From Diphasiastrum complanatum (taxonomy: Eukaryota; Streptophyta; Lycopodiopsida; Lycopodiales; Lycopodiaceae), in the NCBI GenBank assembly GCA_029204225.1, contig CM055103.1:48968378-49032377 (forward strand): a stretch of DNA of 64,000 nt, written 5' to 3'. The position numbers and the translations under genes were made by a program. The notes under the pieces were generated by a model, which saw nothing but the letters and a program-made list of their open reading frames with translations, did no database searches and was not told the origin of the DNA. Positions within the stretch are counted from its first letter, which is position 1; every line of letters begins with the position of its first letter. Below, in pieces: positions 1 to 9,816 of this stretch.

Positions 1-482
1 AAAGACCCAAAGAGATCTCTTATGATCATTGCTTCGGGAACATTACGTGGTAGATTGTTCCTTGTGGATACCTATGAGCAAAGAGCTTCATCATCTTTTT
101 GACTTGTTGCATCAAGTTCACATTCTTTGGAGTTGGCTGAATTATGGCATGCTACGTTTGGACATCTCAACTTTGCTAGCTTGAAGATATTGAAGAGATT
201 CAATATGGTTGAAGACATTCCTAATATTGAGCATCCCGAAGGACAATATGTGAAGGATGCATACTTGGAAAATTTCAAAGGCAAGCTTTTCCAATTGATG
301 GAACTATTCGAGTTGATGGCAAATTTGATTTGGTTCATAGGTAATATGTGGTCCAATGAGGACCGAATCCATAGGAAGGTGTAAGTACTTTGTTACTTTT
401 ATTGATGACCTTTCAAGATTTACATGGATTTATCCTATGAAGGCAAAATCCGAAGTTTTTCAACGCTTCTGCACAGATGTAG
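1..482 (+). pseudogene. Ty1/Copia pol fragment: GAG-pre-integrase and start of integrase core
   Basis: The forward strand encodes LWHATFGHLNFASLKILKRF (about 139-200), the histidine part of the zinc-binding GAG-pre-integrase domain of Copia polyproteins. A frame change near 340 follows, then CGPMRTESIGRCKYFVTFID and SRFTWIYPMKAKSEVF (about 349-470), which is the start of the integrase catalytic core with its first Asp in FIDD. The usual Cys pair and several linker residues between these blocks are garbled, so the copy is dead. Homology stops abruptly at about 483, where a Copia gag piece of opposite orientation begins. The element enters from outside the window, so its 5' LTR, gag and protease are not visible. 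Family assignment is confident; membership of the same element as the LTR at 2131 is inferred only from shared orientation. Confidence 0.8.
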
Positions 483-483
483 G

Positions 484-1229
484 CGGTTGAATTTCCGTGA
501 TTCAATCTTTCTTCGCCCATCTTCGAGTTCTCTGGCTCTTCGATAAAGGACGAACTATTATTGTTCTCCTGTCTGCTTTGAGCTTGTTTGTTTCTAGGGT
601 TCTGGCGGCAGTCCATGGCTGCATGACCCTTCTTATGACAGTGGCTACACTCAATTTTCAGGTTTAGCCAACATGAATCAACAATATGTCCTTCGCGTTT
701 GCATCTCACACACGTCTTCTTGTCTCCACTCTGTTGTTTCGGCTTTCCCTTGTTCCTCCATTTGCCTTTGCTGGCTCCTTCTGCTTGATCTCGATCCTGC
801 CTTCGATCTGACTCCCTCTTAGGCTTGAATTGCTTCTTTGTCTTTTCTTTGTTGTTGTAGAGAATTTGGTCAGAAGCATCCTTGTGATCAAGATGCTCTC
901 GAGCTTCGACTTCTTCTCGAAACTGCCTTTTCGAGTGTCATAGTAAGATCCTTTGCTAGCAGCGTTTTGGTTGTTTGGAAGGATCTTGGTAAAGCTCTCA
1001 ACAAATAAGTAAGCTGCTTCTTTGCTGATACTGCATTTTCTCCTCCAGAATTGTGTAGTGGAAGGAATAGATCCTTCATCTTCCTAATAAAGGAAGTGAG
1101 GTCTTTACCGTCCCACTGCAGGTTTGTCAGCTGATCTTCGAGCAGCATGATCTGACTGTGTGAAGTATCCCACATCTCTTTTGCTTTAGAGAGTGTAGCC
1201 AGGTCAAGAGTCAGGCTATCCTCGATGGC
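484..1229 (-). pseudogene. Ty1/Copia gag fragment with CCHC zinc knuckle
   Basis: Read on the minus strand, the sequence starts with a UBN2-type gag segment (ATLSKAKEMWDTSHSQ, then QLTYLLRALPRSFQTTKTLL, about 1215-940). After at least one frame change it ends with a nucleocapsid region CKREGHIVDSC followed by CSHCHKKGHAAMDC (CX2CX4HX4C, about 700-610). UBN2 gag of Copia elements packages genomic RNA in virus-like particles; the knuckle binds RNA. An in-frame stop lies just upstream of the first recognisable residues, so the N-terminus is lost. It is joined head-on at about 483 to a plus-strand integrase fragment, indicating rearrangement or insertion. Confidence 0.8.
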
Positions 1230-2120
1230 ATAACAGCTACAATATTATCTATTGATCCTCTTGATTTCAAGCACTGTGTGTCATATCCACATAGTGCATT
1301 GGCGTGAGAGAAATGCAATTCTCCCATGAATAGCGTCTCGCTTACTAGCGGACTTCTTGGATCTGCTGATCCTCTTTCAAAATTGTCTCACTCATAGGTG
1401 GACACATATTCTGTATATTTTCGTCTCTTTGTTTTATGCATTAAGCAGAATGTATATTGTTCGCGAACTTTTTCATGTCGCGTTGAGTAACTTCCCTGAT
1501 CAGACAAAGTAAACATCTATAACTAATCATGGATTACAAGAGTGGCGGATTAGCCACGTCCTAAAGCACTCCTGCTGATTTGTACCTCATGGTACTTGGT
1601 TGATCTTCTTGGTCCTTTGTGGAGCACGAATGATTTTGTGTCGCGAACAATTTCGTGTCGTGTGTCGCGAAATTGTTCGTGAACATTTTTTTTTTGTGTG
1701 TCTTTTCTGTCAAATTTAGGGTTGAAAGCTAGCAAAGCTTTTGGCAATTGAAACGTTTTGTTTCTTCATTGATAGTAAGGTTTGGAAGGATGTGATGCCA
1801 AAAGAGTTTGATACTCTTTTTTATCGTCCTTATGGTAAGAAGTTTTTTCGAATGATGTGGGAGCCTATGATGGATTAGAAGTTCATGTTTCGACTTATTG
1901 CCGAGTTTATGCTGGTTCCCTACTTCGGATGGAGCAAATCCTCACCCTTTGACTTGATACTTCATTGTTACTCATTCTTTTCTTTTTATATGTTGGACAT
2001 GATTGGGGATGAGATTTCGACTACTTCGGTGCGAAGTTTATTTGGCGACATGAAGTTCGGACAACAAGTTGCATTTTTCTCTTTCGAGAAGTTAGTTCAT
2101 GTTATGTTATGCATTTCCAT
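1230..2120. other. Non-coding stretch between Copia fragments
   Basis: No credible gene seen. Short open frames here (about 1550-1747 minus, 1885-2124 plus) match no family I recognise. The stretch holds an inverted repeat at 1641-1682 and related TCGCGAAC words near 1460, and ends at a polypurine tract. It is probably the leader and flanks of the neighbouring Copia pieces. Confidence 0.5.
1641..1682. repeat. Inverted repeat, 15-bp arms
   Basis: Arms at 1641-1655 (TCGCGAACAATTTCG) and 1668-1682 pair at 14 of 15 positions around a 12-nt loop. A similar TCGCGAAC word sits at about 1460. Function unknown; possibly part of a decayed LTR or a small foldback. Confidence 0.6.
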
Positions 2121-2607
2121 TTAAGGAGGGTGTTGGAATGTAAATGGAATAGCTTACATTACCATAGATAACTTTGACCCAAAAGGTCGAGAGTTGTGTA
2201 ACCATGGTCATTTACTATATTAGGCCTACTAAACTTAGAGTTAGCTAAGTTAGTATGAAATAAACTTGGTAGGGACTCGTGGGTCCACTAGGCCTAATAG
2301 TGACATTAAGTACCCCACCTTGACATATTGGAAGTACCTTATTCTTTCTATGTAACTTATAGGAAGTTGGATAGTCAATAGTCAAGTAGTTGGATAGCCA
2401 ATAGTCATGAAGTTAGGTAGTCATCTTGGACTTGGTATATGTGTGCATCCCATTTGTATGAGATACTTTTGTAAGCAATACTGACTATTCTCCTTGGCTG
2501 TCCACAAGTTTCTACAAGAGGGTTTCTAGCCATCTCTCTTTCTTTTGAGAATGCTTTGTGTGATTGAATAGTTAAGATCCTGGATCCTTAGGCTTCTATT
2601 TCCTACA
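2121..2607 (+). mobile_element. Copia LTR with preceding polypurine tract
   Basis: A polypurine tract AAGGAGGG (2123-2130) abuts TGTTGGAATGT, the typical start of a plant Copia LTR. The terminal repeat runs 2131-2607 (477 bp) and ends ATTTCCTACA, giving imperfect tips TGTTGGAA/TTCCTACA. The PPT marks it as a 3' LTR of a plus-strand element, probably the one whose integrase fragment is at 1-482. Immediately downstream lies another Copia pol fragment, as expected if this element inserted into an older Copia copy. Confidence 0.75.
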
Positions 2608-2937
2608 TCTTCCTCACACAAAGCAAATATATATACAACATGCTTGAGAAATTCAATCTTATAGACTGCAAACCTGCTGCACCTCCAAGAGAGATTAGGC
2701 AATCCACACTAGATACAAATGAAGAGAAAGAAGTTGACAAGACCTTGTATAGGCAGCTGGTTGGTAGCCTCATATATGCTACTATAATCTGGCCCGACAT
2801 TGCATATAGTGTCAACTTTGTTAGCCAACATATGGAGATTCCAAAACAGGTCCACCTCAAGGCAGCCTAGAGGATTCTTCGTTATCTAAAGCATATAATT
2901 AATTATGGACTTGAATATGCAGAGAATGAAATGTTCA
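2607..2937 (+). pseudogene. Ty1/Copia pol fragment (RT to RNase H connection)
   Basis: The plus strand reads IFLTQSKYIYNMLEKFNLID, then YRQLVGSLIYAT, WPDIAYSVNFVSQHM and, past one TAG stop, RILRYLKHIINYGL. This is the conserved block linking reverse transcriptase to RNase H in Copia polyproteins. It starts exactly where the upstream LTR ends and fades after about 2937 near AENEMFK. The RNase H catalytic region is not recognisable. The N-terminal part of this polyprotein is absent upstream, consistent with a nested insertion. Confidence 0.8.
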
Positions 2938-4200
2938 AATGTTGGGCTATTGTGACAGCAATCAGGCACTATATTCAACCTTTCTCAAAAAAAAAAAGTT
3001 TTTTATTACATTTCTAAGAGAGTTGGCAAAAAAAGAGCAATCTGAAGTGGGCATTCCGTAGACACTCCAAAAACTGTGTTCTTAAAGGCCATGCAACTAA
3101 GAGTAGAGTTACCATTTAGATCAAGTTCTAGCATATTTCAACATTCTACTACATTTTAATTCAATGATTCCTTTGTATTCTTATTCATTTAATCAGCATA
3201 CTTACATTTCCTTCAATTTCATTGGATTTCCATTCAATTGATGTGTTGCCTTGGCCATAACCAACACCCTACTCTAAATTGAAATCCAATCATTTAATGA
3301 AGAAAATGTCTCTTTCAGGGTTTTCACTTGTTTTCAAAGGAACACAACATCTGCCCACATGAACAAACTTCCTCCTTACCCTAGGGAGTGCAATGATACC
3401 AAATTAGAAACAAATTAATGAAAAATCATGCACAAACAAAAACAACATCAATTTGTCTATTGGCGATCCATCTCCTACTAAAATCTCCATAACAATCAAT
3501 AATGAACCACCTTGTATGCCGTCTTAAAATGGAGCACTTACCACCGAGTTCACCCTCAAACAGTTGATAATCGATATTGTCAAATGAAGACGGACGAAAG
3601 GGCATATATAGTCTTAGATGTTCATTGTTCTAGGATATATTTAATGTGGGAAACAGCTGAAGCACCCTTCCATATTGATCTACGTTTAGGGGTCTAAAGG
3701 CCCCTTTCTAGTGAATCTTGACTAATCGTACCAAAAGTAAGCCTCGAGGAAATATGAGTTCAAATAAATACACAACGTCAATCAACTAGGCTAAGTCAAA
3801 ACCAATTTGAAGACTAAGTAGCAAAAGAAAAATCTTGATTGAATGAGAAGCAATTGGTGAAAACAAATTGAGATCCTCATGGATTCTTAATTGTCATTAT
3901 TTTGTAAGATAAATTATCCAAAATCATCGCTAATATTGTCATATTCAACATAGATACCTCGAAACAACCTAATGTTGACTCCTCTCCATGCTTCCACTTG
4001 ACAATATTTTTCTCTCTTACATAAGTAGATTAGTCTTACATCAAACATGTTACTATATCTATGCATCGTTTAGATTTCCTTTGTTGTACAACATGAAGAA
4101 AATGTGATTGCAAACTTCAAAATTTTAACAATAGAAACAACCAAAAGACACTATTTTTTTTTACATACATCATTTTGGCCATGTACAATGTTTTCTTACG
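2938..4200. other. AT-rich non-coding stretch
   Basis: No gene, RNA or repeat recognised. One 61-codon open frame at 3512-3697 (plus) has no familiar motif. An A-run near 2987 and general decay suggest old transposon or intergenic DNA. Confidence 0.45.
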
Positions 4201-4220
4201 CGATCAAACAACAGACCTAA

Positions 4221-4435
4221 GGTAGCGAACGCTGCGTCCGAACGCGCGTCCGCGTCCGGGTGCGGACGCGCCAGGGGTGCATCCAGGGATCCAAACGCGT
4301 CCGCTTTTTTTATTTTTAAGTTTTTTTACTGTTAGTTGGTGTAAAAAAAAAATGGGACGCGTCCGGGTCCGATCGCCGGACGCGGATTCGGATTGCCCGC
4401 GTCCGGCGATCGGACCCGGACGCGCATCCTTGCAA
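4221..4435. repeat. CpG-rich foldback with a perfect 28-bp hairpin
   Basis: This GC/CpG-dense block stands out in AT-rich DNA. A perfect 28-bp inverted repeat (4358-4385 with 4397-4424) surrounds an 11-nt loop. A second smaller hairpin has arms 4251-4258 and 4263-4270 around GGTG. The word GCGTCCG or its complement recurs through both halves, which are separated by a T-run (about 4304-4327) and an A-run (4343-4352). Open frames through it are low-complexity by-products of the repeat. It may be a recently inserted foldback or MITE-like element, since CpGs are normally lost in methylated plant DNA. The class is not recognised. Confidence 0.7.
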
Positions 4436-4575
4436 CAGACATACAAACCTTGTACAAGGAGCTAGAAATCTCAAACAGGTATCTTGAAGCCTTTTGCATC
4501 AAAATGTGTTTCTTGAACTTTTGAATTAAGACCTTGACACTGAATAAGAGGTTCTTTCTGAGAAATTTAAAATAA

Positions 4576-4953
4576 TTAATGCAAGGTTTTTTGGGCTAGC
4601 ACATGTTCAAGATAAACTCTGTTACATTTTGGCATGGTCAAAGGGAAGAAGTAGATACCACATGGGGCCGGCAAGGTGGGCATGCCATTGGGTGGTTCAG
4701 TAGTGGCCATAGAACTGTCTGCCGGTTGTTCCATGCCCTGCACCTGAGAAAGAACCCCCTGCTGTCGAACTAGCTCCACCGATTTGCAGTCAACAGGAGC
4801 TTGTACATACACTGGTGCTTCTGCAGGGTTTTCATTCCCTTCCAGGGGCTGACCACCACCACTTCCGTTCCACCAAGGAAGTCCTGTAACAGTTCCAGGG
4901 TTTGGATCTTCCTCAACTGCTCCTCCTGTTTCTTCGCTCTCCCGAGCTTGCAT
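4576..4953 (-). CDS. Unrecognised ORF, possible terminal exon of a host gene
   Basis: A 125-codon minus-strand frame starts at an ATG at 4953 and ends at 4576. The product is acidic at the N-terminus (ARESEETGGAVEEDPNPG), has GLPWWNGSGGG, then a Pro/Glu/Gln-rich middle, with no transposon motif. Composition differs from the neighbouring retroelement debris and resembles a divergent plant regulatory protein. I do not recognise the family. The alternative minus-strand frame also stays open and reads as a charged helix (VRQIKECKLGRAKKQEEQL), so the frame is uncertain. Splice-like AG sites lie just upstream (about 4965-4990). Upstream on the same strand are a tandem repeat and a GA-rich segment that could be an intron and a 5' exon. 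Confidence 0.25.
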   Translation of the reverse strand: MQARESEETGGAVEEDPNPGTVTGLPWWNGSGGGQPLEGNENPAEAPVYVQAPVDCKSVELVRQQGVLSQVQGMEQPADSSMATTEPPNGMPTLPAPCGIYFFPLTMPKCNRVYLEHVLAQKTLH

Positions 4954-5351
4954 TCTTTAATTTGCCTGACTTTAGCTCAAACTTTCAACAGGTTCTTGGC
5001 AGAATCTCCCTATATGGCAATTATGCTCAAAATTTTGTAGTGTTAAACCTTTTGGTACATGTCACAATAATGTACACCTCCATGTAATATCTGATGCTAT
5101 CATTTCTGAAACCCAATTTGTTTGTGGTGGATTCTAAGTAATCCAAGTAGGCCTGCAGTCCCCTTGCTGCTCCTTAAAACCCTGTCTTCTGCATGAGCAA
5201 ATTTCATATCTTACAATAAATAAATATTGTTACAGCACAATCTCGTCCTCCAATAAGGGCTAACTAAGTTGATGTTGCTCCCTTTCCTTAAAGTCAGAAT
5301 TCTAATTCAATCCGTCTAAAAATGAGGACATGAAAGAGAAATAAATAATAA

Positions 5352-5712
5352 AGGAAATTACATGGCATGGCATACTCAGCATTGACGCAGACTCAGTGAC
5401 CAGCCCAGATTTTGGATTAACCCCATAAATAGCAGCACTCAGCCAACGAAAAAACAAAGAAAAAAAACACATGAAAGCTCAAACACACGACCTGGCATAC
5501 TCAACATTGATGCAAAACATAGTGGGCAGTCCAGCCTTTAGATCAGCCCCATCAATAGCAGCACTCAGGCAACAAAAACACAAACAAAAAAGACATGGAA
5601 GCTCCAATTACATAGCATGGCATACTCAACATTAATGCAAACGCGGTGGCCTGCCCAGCCATCAGCCCCATGAATTACCGCACTCAGGCAACCGAAACAC
5701 AGATAAACCTTA
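5352..5712. repeat. 125-bp tandem repeat, about 2.8 copies
   Basis: The landmark GGCATACTCARCATTRA begins at 5369, 5494 and 5619, a spacing of exactly 125 bp each time. Each unit then carries a CCAG segment, an ATAGCAGCACTCA-like segment and an A-rich stretch. Copies are diverged by scattered substitutions, so it is an old local amplification. It lies between the minus-strand ORF at 4576-4953 and the GA-rich segment at 5740-6051, possibly in an intron. Confidence 0.8.
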
Positions 5713-5739
5713 CAACAGCAGAAGCACAATAATCCTTAA

Positions 5740-6051
5740 TTAGGAAAAGGGAAGAATTACAAGAAAATACCCAGGTAGCTGACAAGATATAGTAATACCG
5801 TCATCTAAACAGCAGCAGCATTGGCAGCAGAAAAGACAGCGAGCCTCATCGTCATCGCCATGGCGTTGATAGATGGATACATGATATATGTCTTCTCTTC
5901 TTCTTCTTCTTCTTCTTATGTGTCGTCGTCTTCTGCTTCTGTCGAATTCTGGCGAAAAGCAGAGCAAAAGGCGAGGAAGGAGGGAAACGTTTTGACCTAA
6001 ATATGCTTGGACATAGACTGGCGGTCCGTGCCCGTGGGGCTTTGGTTTCAC
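5740..6051 (-). other. Possible 5' exon or UTR segment of a minus-strand gene
   Basis: The minus strand carries a (GAA)n-rich stretch (about 5890-5917), then ATGGCGATGACGATGAGGC opening a short frame rich in Ala that hits TAG near 5805. The pattern of a purine-rich leader followed by a short Ala-rich start resembles a plant first exon. No homology is recognised and the longer overlapping frame (Arg-rich, then Cys-rich) is low-complexity. Weak support. Confidence 0.2.
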
Positions 6052-6198
6052 TTTGCCATTTAAATGCCTAATAATTACAAAAACAAAAGAAAATCACTTC
6101 AGTGCAATTGGAGTTTCATTATTAGTGGGTCATACCGTCATGCCCATATGGACCTCCTACTCCTAATAGGGGCTTTGCTAAGGAGGGAGCAAACCTAA

Positions 6199-6245
6199 GG
6201 TTGTAGGCATACAGGTCTAGACGGCAGGGTTGTAGGCATACAGGT
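6199..6245. repeat. Short direct repeat (18 bp, period 29)
   Basis: GGTTGTAGGCATACAGGT occurs at 6199-6216 and again at 6228-6245, just beside the tRNA-derived insertion. Confidence 0.8.
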
Positions 6246-6262
6246 TGGCTACCCTAAGTTGC

Positions 6263-6380
6263 TTATTCACATGAATGCTTCTTGGTTTCCAAGGGGAGGC
6301 TCGAACCTCGGACCAAAGAAACTTTGGATGCCAAGCCAACCAACTGAGCCAACCCCGTTGGGTTTTTATTCACATGAATG
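6263..6380 (-). mobile_element. tRNA-derived retroposon (SINE-like) with 15-bp target duplication
   Basis: The 88-bp insert 6278-6365 is flanked by the perfect direct repeat TTATTCACATGAATG (6263-6277 and 6366-6380). On the minus strand it contains TGGCTCAGTTGG, matching the RNA polymerase III A box, and GAGGTTCGAGCCTC, close to the B box of tRNA genes. The flanking duplication indicates target-primed retrotransposition of a tRNA-like transcript. It is shorter than usual plant SINEs and lacks a clear A tail, so it may be a tRNA retropseudogene or a minimal SINE. It does not keep a full tRNA cloverleaf, so it is not called as tRNA. Confidence 0.75.
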
Positions 6381-6707
6381 ACAAGTTTAAATCCCGCAAC
6401 AATGGGTCTTAGCCACGTGTCAATTGCTAGCACACTCAAGTTTAGACCTCTTAGAAGATGATTGGAGAGTGTCTATATATAGTCATTATGGAATAAAAGA
6501 ACTTTCAATAACACATGGACTTCTCTGAAAGCTTTGAGCTCCTCCTGTACACATGTCGACGAGTATATGGCGTCGAGCATTACTAGCCATGTGCTAGTAA
6601 GAGACGAGGGTCAGCTACTTGCACCCTACTCCCTCCGTTATAATGTTGCATGTAGCTGTGATGGTGGAATAGTCCAATTCTGCCCTTCGAGAATAGTGAA
6701 GTATAAG

Positions 6708-6713
<6 letters not shown>

Positions 6714-6767
<54 letters not shown>
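6714..6767. repeat. (CT)n microsatellite
   Basis: An almost uninterrupted CT dinucleotide run of about 54 bp. Open frames through it are Ser-Leu or Glu-Arg artefacts. Confidence 0.95.
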
Positions 6768-6768
<1 letters not shown>

Positions 6769-8125
6769 CTAACTTGGACAACACAATTTTCGTGATAGAG
6801 GTCACAAGTGCCTGAATGGGGCAACCATACATTTGTTTACCTATATGTAGCTTAAAGTATTGATTGCCACATGGCAACCTGGGATAGAGGATAATCTTGA
6901 ATGGCCACCCCATGACAACTCCACAATCATCTTCATTAGTCTCGATTGCATCCTCTGTAGCCGTCATTTTATCCTCCAAAATGTGTCCTCAAAAGCTATT
7001 GTGTCGATGTTTGGGGACTCGAACTTCTTCTTGGCTAGGCCTAATAAAACACACTATACATAGAAATGTAGTGCAAATTAGTAATCCATTGCAAAAACTT
7101 TTTTTTCTTTAAAGTGTGCATGAGAACTGTAGAGAGGTTTATGCTCCATAGCCAACAAGCTACAAATATTCTCCCTAGACAATTTTCATCCTTGCCATAG
7201 CTAGTTCACTAAAGATGAGAAAAGTGATGACTCTAAGGTTTCTTTGGAAGGAAAGATATTTTTCATGCCTTCACATAAAGTATAGAGTTGAATAAAGGAA
7301 TAGGAGGGCAAAGTTCGAGTGAGCTTTTTCAAAAATGTGAGCGAGCTTGTGAAGTGTGGATTTTTTTTCCCCAAAACTTTTAATGTAACAATTCATTAAA
7401 AAAGATTGGTCATTGTGACATTTTGTTATGTTGTAATGGTTGCTTTATAATTTGTAATCAGATTCACTGACTATATTTTACTTATAAGTATGTCATTTAT
7501 TAAGAATTATTGTTGTGCAATTTTTGCTTTGACTATGCAGATTAAATGGGAATCTGTCACACAAGAAAAACAAGACTCTTGCATCCATATTGCTTAAAAA
7601 AATAACAATATCATATAATAATGTCTTGAAGTCACGGATTTATTTAAAATAGTCATACACAGAAATGAGTACGATATTGTCTAGGGCGATTGACATCTAC
7701 AAATTCTGGCCTATGTGAGCTGTTTGATTCGACATCAACAAAAATTGTTGGATTTCTTTTTCTTCGACTCGTAATTCCATCACCTTGAAATCCAAGATTA
7801 TTGTACATAAGTGTGCCTCCCACAGTGTCTCACATGACCTTGGTCATCATCAAAGGACTTGGTGTGGCATTGGTTCTACAAGTCGCTCTATTAATGAGTG
7901 CCTCCAAGCTAGGGCCACTTTTAATATGTCTTCCTTGTATAAAATCATGTTATTTTGTGCCTTGCAACAATGCATTTGCAAGATCGGTGACTGCTGCATC
8001 AAATAGGCTTATTTGTGTTTTATTTCCCTTGCCTACCAACCAGCTTGCATGCTTCGCCTCTGCCACATTGGTTTAGGGTGTATTGGCCACTTCATTTATG
8101 CCAATGATCTATAAAAACATTTAGA
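6768..8125. other. Non-coding stretch
   Basis: No gene recognised. Overlapping short frames at 6860-7112 and 7785-8076 have no known motif. AT-rich and probably decayed repeat DNA. Confidence 0.4.
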
Positions 8126-8129
8126 AGTA

Positions 8130-8362
8130 AGTGCGCATACATAACATGATATGAAGAATGTGACCAATTTAGTGTCCAACTCTGTATTATAAAAGTAACT
8201 AGAAAGAAATTTTATCCCAACCAACAAATGTCTCCAATGTGTATAACACATGTTCCACCAGCTCAGCCAACAATCCATTGTCGGCAAATTGGCATCTGCC
8301 ACATTTCCAATGACCCACCACGCCCTTATAAATTTGAATTGTGATAAAGCTTCATCTAACAT
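8130..8362 (-). pseudogene. hAT transposase C-terminal remnant
   Basis: The minus strand reads MLDEALSQFKFIRAW, then TMDCWLSWWNMCYTHWRHL, followed in another frame by LNWSHSSYH. This order resembles the hAT C-terminal dimerisation region, which has a WW-x-x-x-G-x-x-x-P-x-L block, then a Ser/Cys-rich block, then R-N-W-S-x-F-S-x-I-H. Key residues are degraded and a frameshift separates the blocks. hAT transposases cut and paste DNA and dimerise through this region. No catalytic core or terminal repeats were found. The call is by pattern and is tentative. Confidence 0.35.
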
Positions 8363-8525
8363 TGATGCATTTTTCCACTTGCGACAGATTCTTTGTGTTC
8401 ATCTTGATATTGCTTGAATACATATTGAGTTGTGTCTATTTGAAGACTTTGCTCTCAATGAAAAAGACATGATCCATGTCGACCATACATCAAAATTATA
8501 TATCTTATCAGTAAGATAATAGCTA

Positions 8526-8528
<3 letters not shown>

Positions 8529-8607
<79 letters not shown>
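8529..8607. repeat. Compound (AT)n(AG)n microsatellite
   Basis: An AT run (about 8529-8579) passes directly into an AG run (about 8580-8607). Confidence 0.95.
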
Positions 8608-8609
<2 letters not shown>

Positions 8610-9816
8610 TTTTTTTAGCTTGGGAGATGGAGAACATCCAATGTTGAAAAACAATAGAGTACATGTTGAAGCTACATGTAAATCAATCTCTAATTAAAGA
8701 GAATATTAAAGTCACAACATCTAAAGGACTCAAGTACAAAGCAATCAAATTTTGATAAGACTCATGCTCACATTATTTTCTGATTATCATGTATGAAAAA
8801 TATCTCTCCAAGTGCGCGAGTAGCAACTTTTTGTGTAGGAATTTTGTGAAATTAGAGGAGTGGATGTATTAAAAACTACCACAAATAATGTCTTTTCAAT
8901 TTACATTATTCTACCATGCTTACATTAGCTGACCAAATGTTAGGAAGTCTGAAGGAGTAGAGCAATGTTCACCAAAAATCAACAAATACAAATTATACAA
9001 TTATTGAATTTCGCTTTTTTTCTCTTCATTTTAGATTTGTAGAATTTTTAATGGTTCAAAATCAATACAATTTAATTACAAATTTCAGGTATTAAGATCT
9101 ATTTTAGCCTTTTATCGATTTTATAATAACCTTCTGTGTATTTTATAAGATTGGTTTGAAACTTTTTATTGAGCATTGGAGTAGAGCTACTACATTCATC
9201 AACATACCCATTGACAACAGTTTTCTAGATAAGGAAAAAACTAGAGACAAGGATGATCAATTAACAAACCAATGATGACAAGTAGTGTAAGGGAAAGCTC
9301 CACAAGATCCTGCTTACAAGACAACAAAATAGAGAACACACTGTGGAGAAACCACCCACCCAAGTAGAAGCAACCAATCAATCTCTAGAAGCTTCACCCT
9401 CAAGCCAATGATTAGGAAGCATGAGAGTAGAGAGAGGTCCTGGAAACGAATCAACCAAACTATGATGGAGTAGGGCGAGTTTGTCCTCCTTATATAGGCC
9501 TAAGACCCTCCTATGTATACAGTAATGCAAGCTTGGTCTGGTCTGGTGTACGGTACTGCAAAACAGAGTGATTGCAGCGAAGAAAGTGTTCGGAACGTGC
9601 CAAAAGTGATTTCACCATTCCATTGAGCACATAGTTGGAAGTTGGTGATAAAGTGCATTTTGGAAGGCTACGCCAATTTGGCTTTCAATTTGGCAAAAAA
9701 GCAGTGGGTGGCCTGGTAAGAAAAAAATAACAAGTCATTATTTTTAACTTCTGACATCGCATTTGGCCTCGACATACTGCTTTTAGCCTACGGTTGAAGT
9801 TTCAAGTAGTTTTGCG
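8608..9816. other. Non-coding stretch, probably LTR/leader remains upstream of Copia gag
   Basis: No gene. A TATA-like CTTATATAGG occurs near 9490 and a run of plain sequence leads to the gag start at 9817. It may contain the 5' LTR and leader of that element, but no LTR ends or primer-binding site could be placed. Confidence 0.4.

Noticed and set aside
4204-4465. Open frames on both strands through the CpG-rich block
   Set aside because: Products are the low-complexity translation of a foldback repeat.
5352-5712. CRISPR array
   Set aside because: Regular spacing comes from whole 125-bp units repeating, without short repeats and unique spacers, in plant DNA.
6278-6365. Functional tRNA gene
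   Set aside because: A and B boxes are recognisable but acceptor and anticodon stems are not complete, and the insert is framed by a target duplication, so it is a retroposon.
6534-6979. Overlapping open frames on both strands around the (CT)n tract
   Set aside because: They are open only because the dinucleotide repeat has no stops; the flanking residues match nothing.
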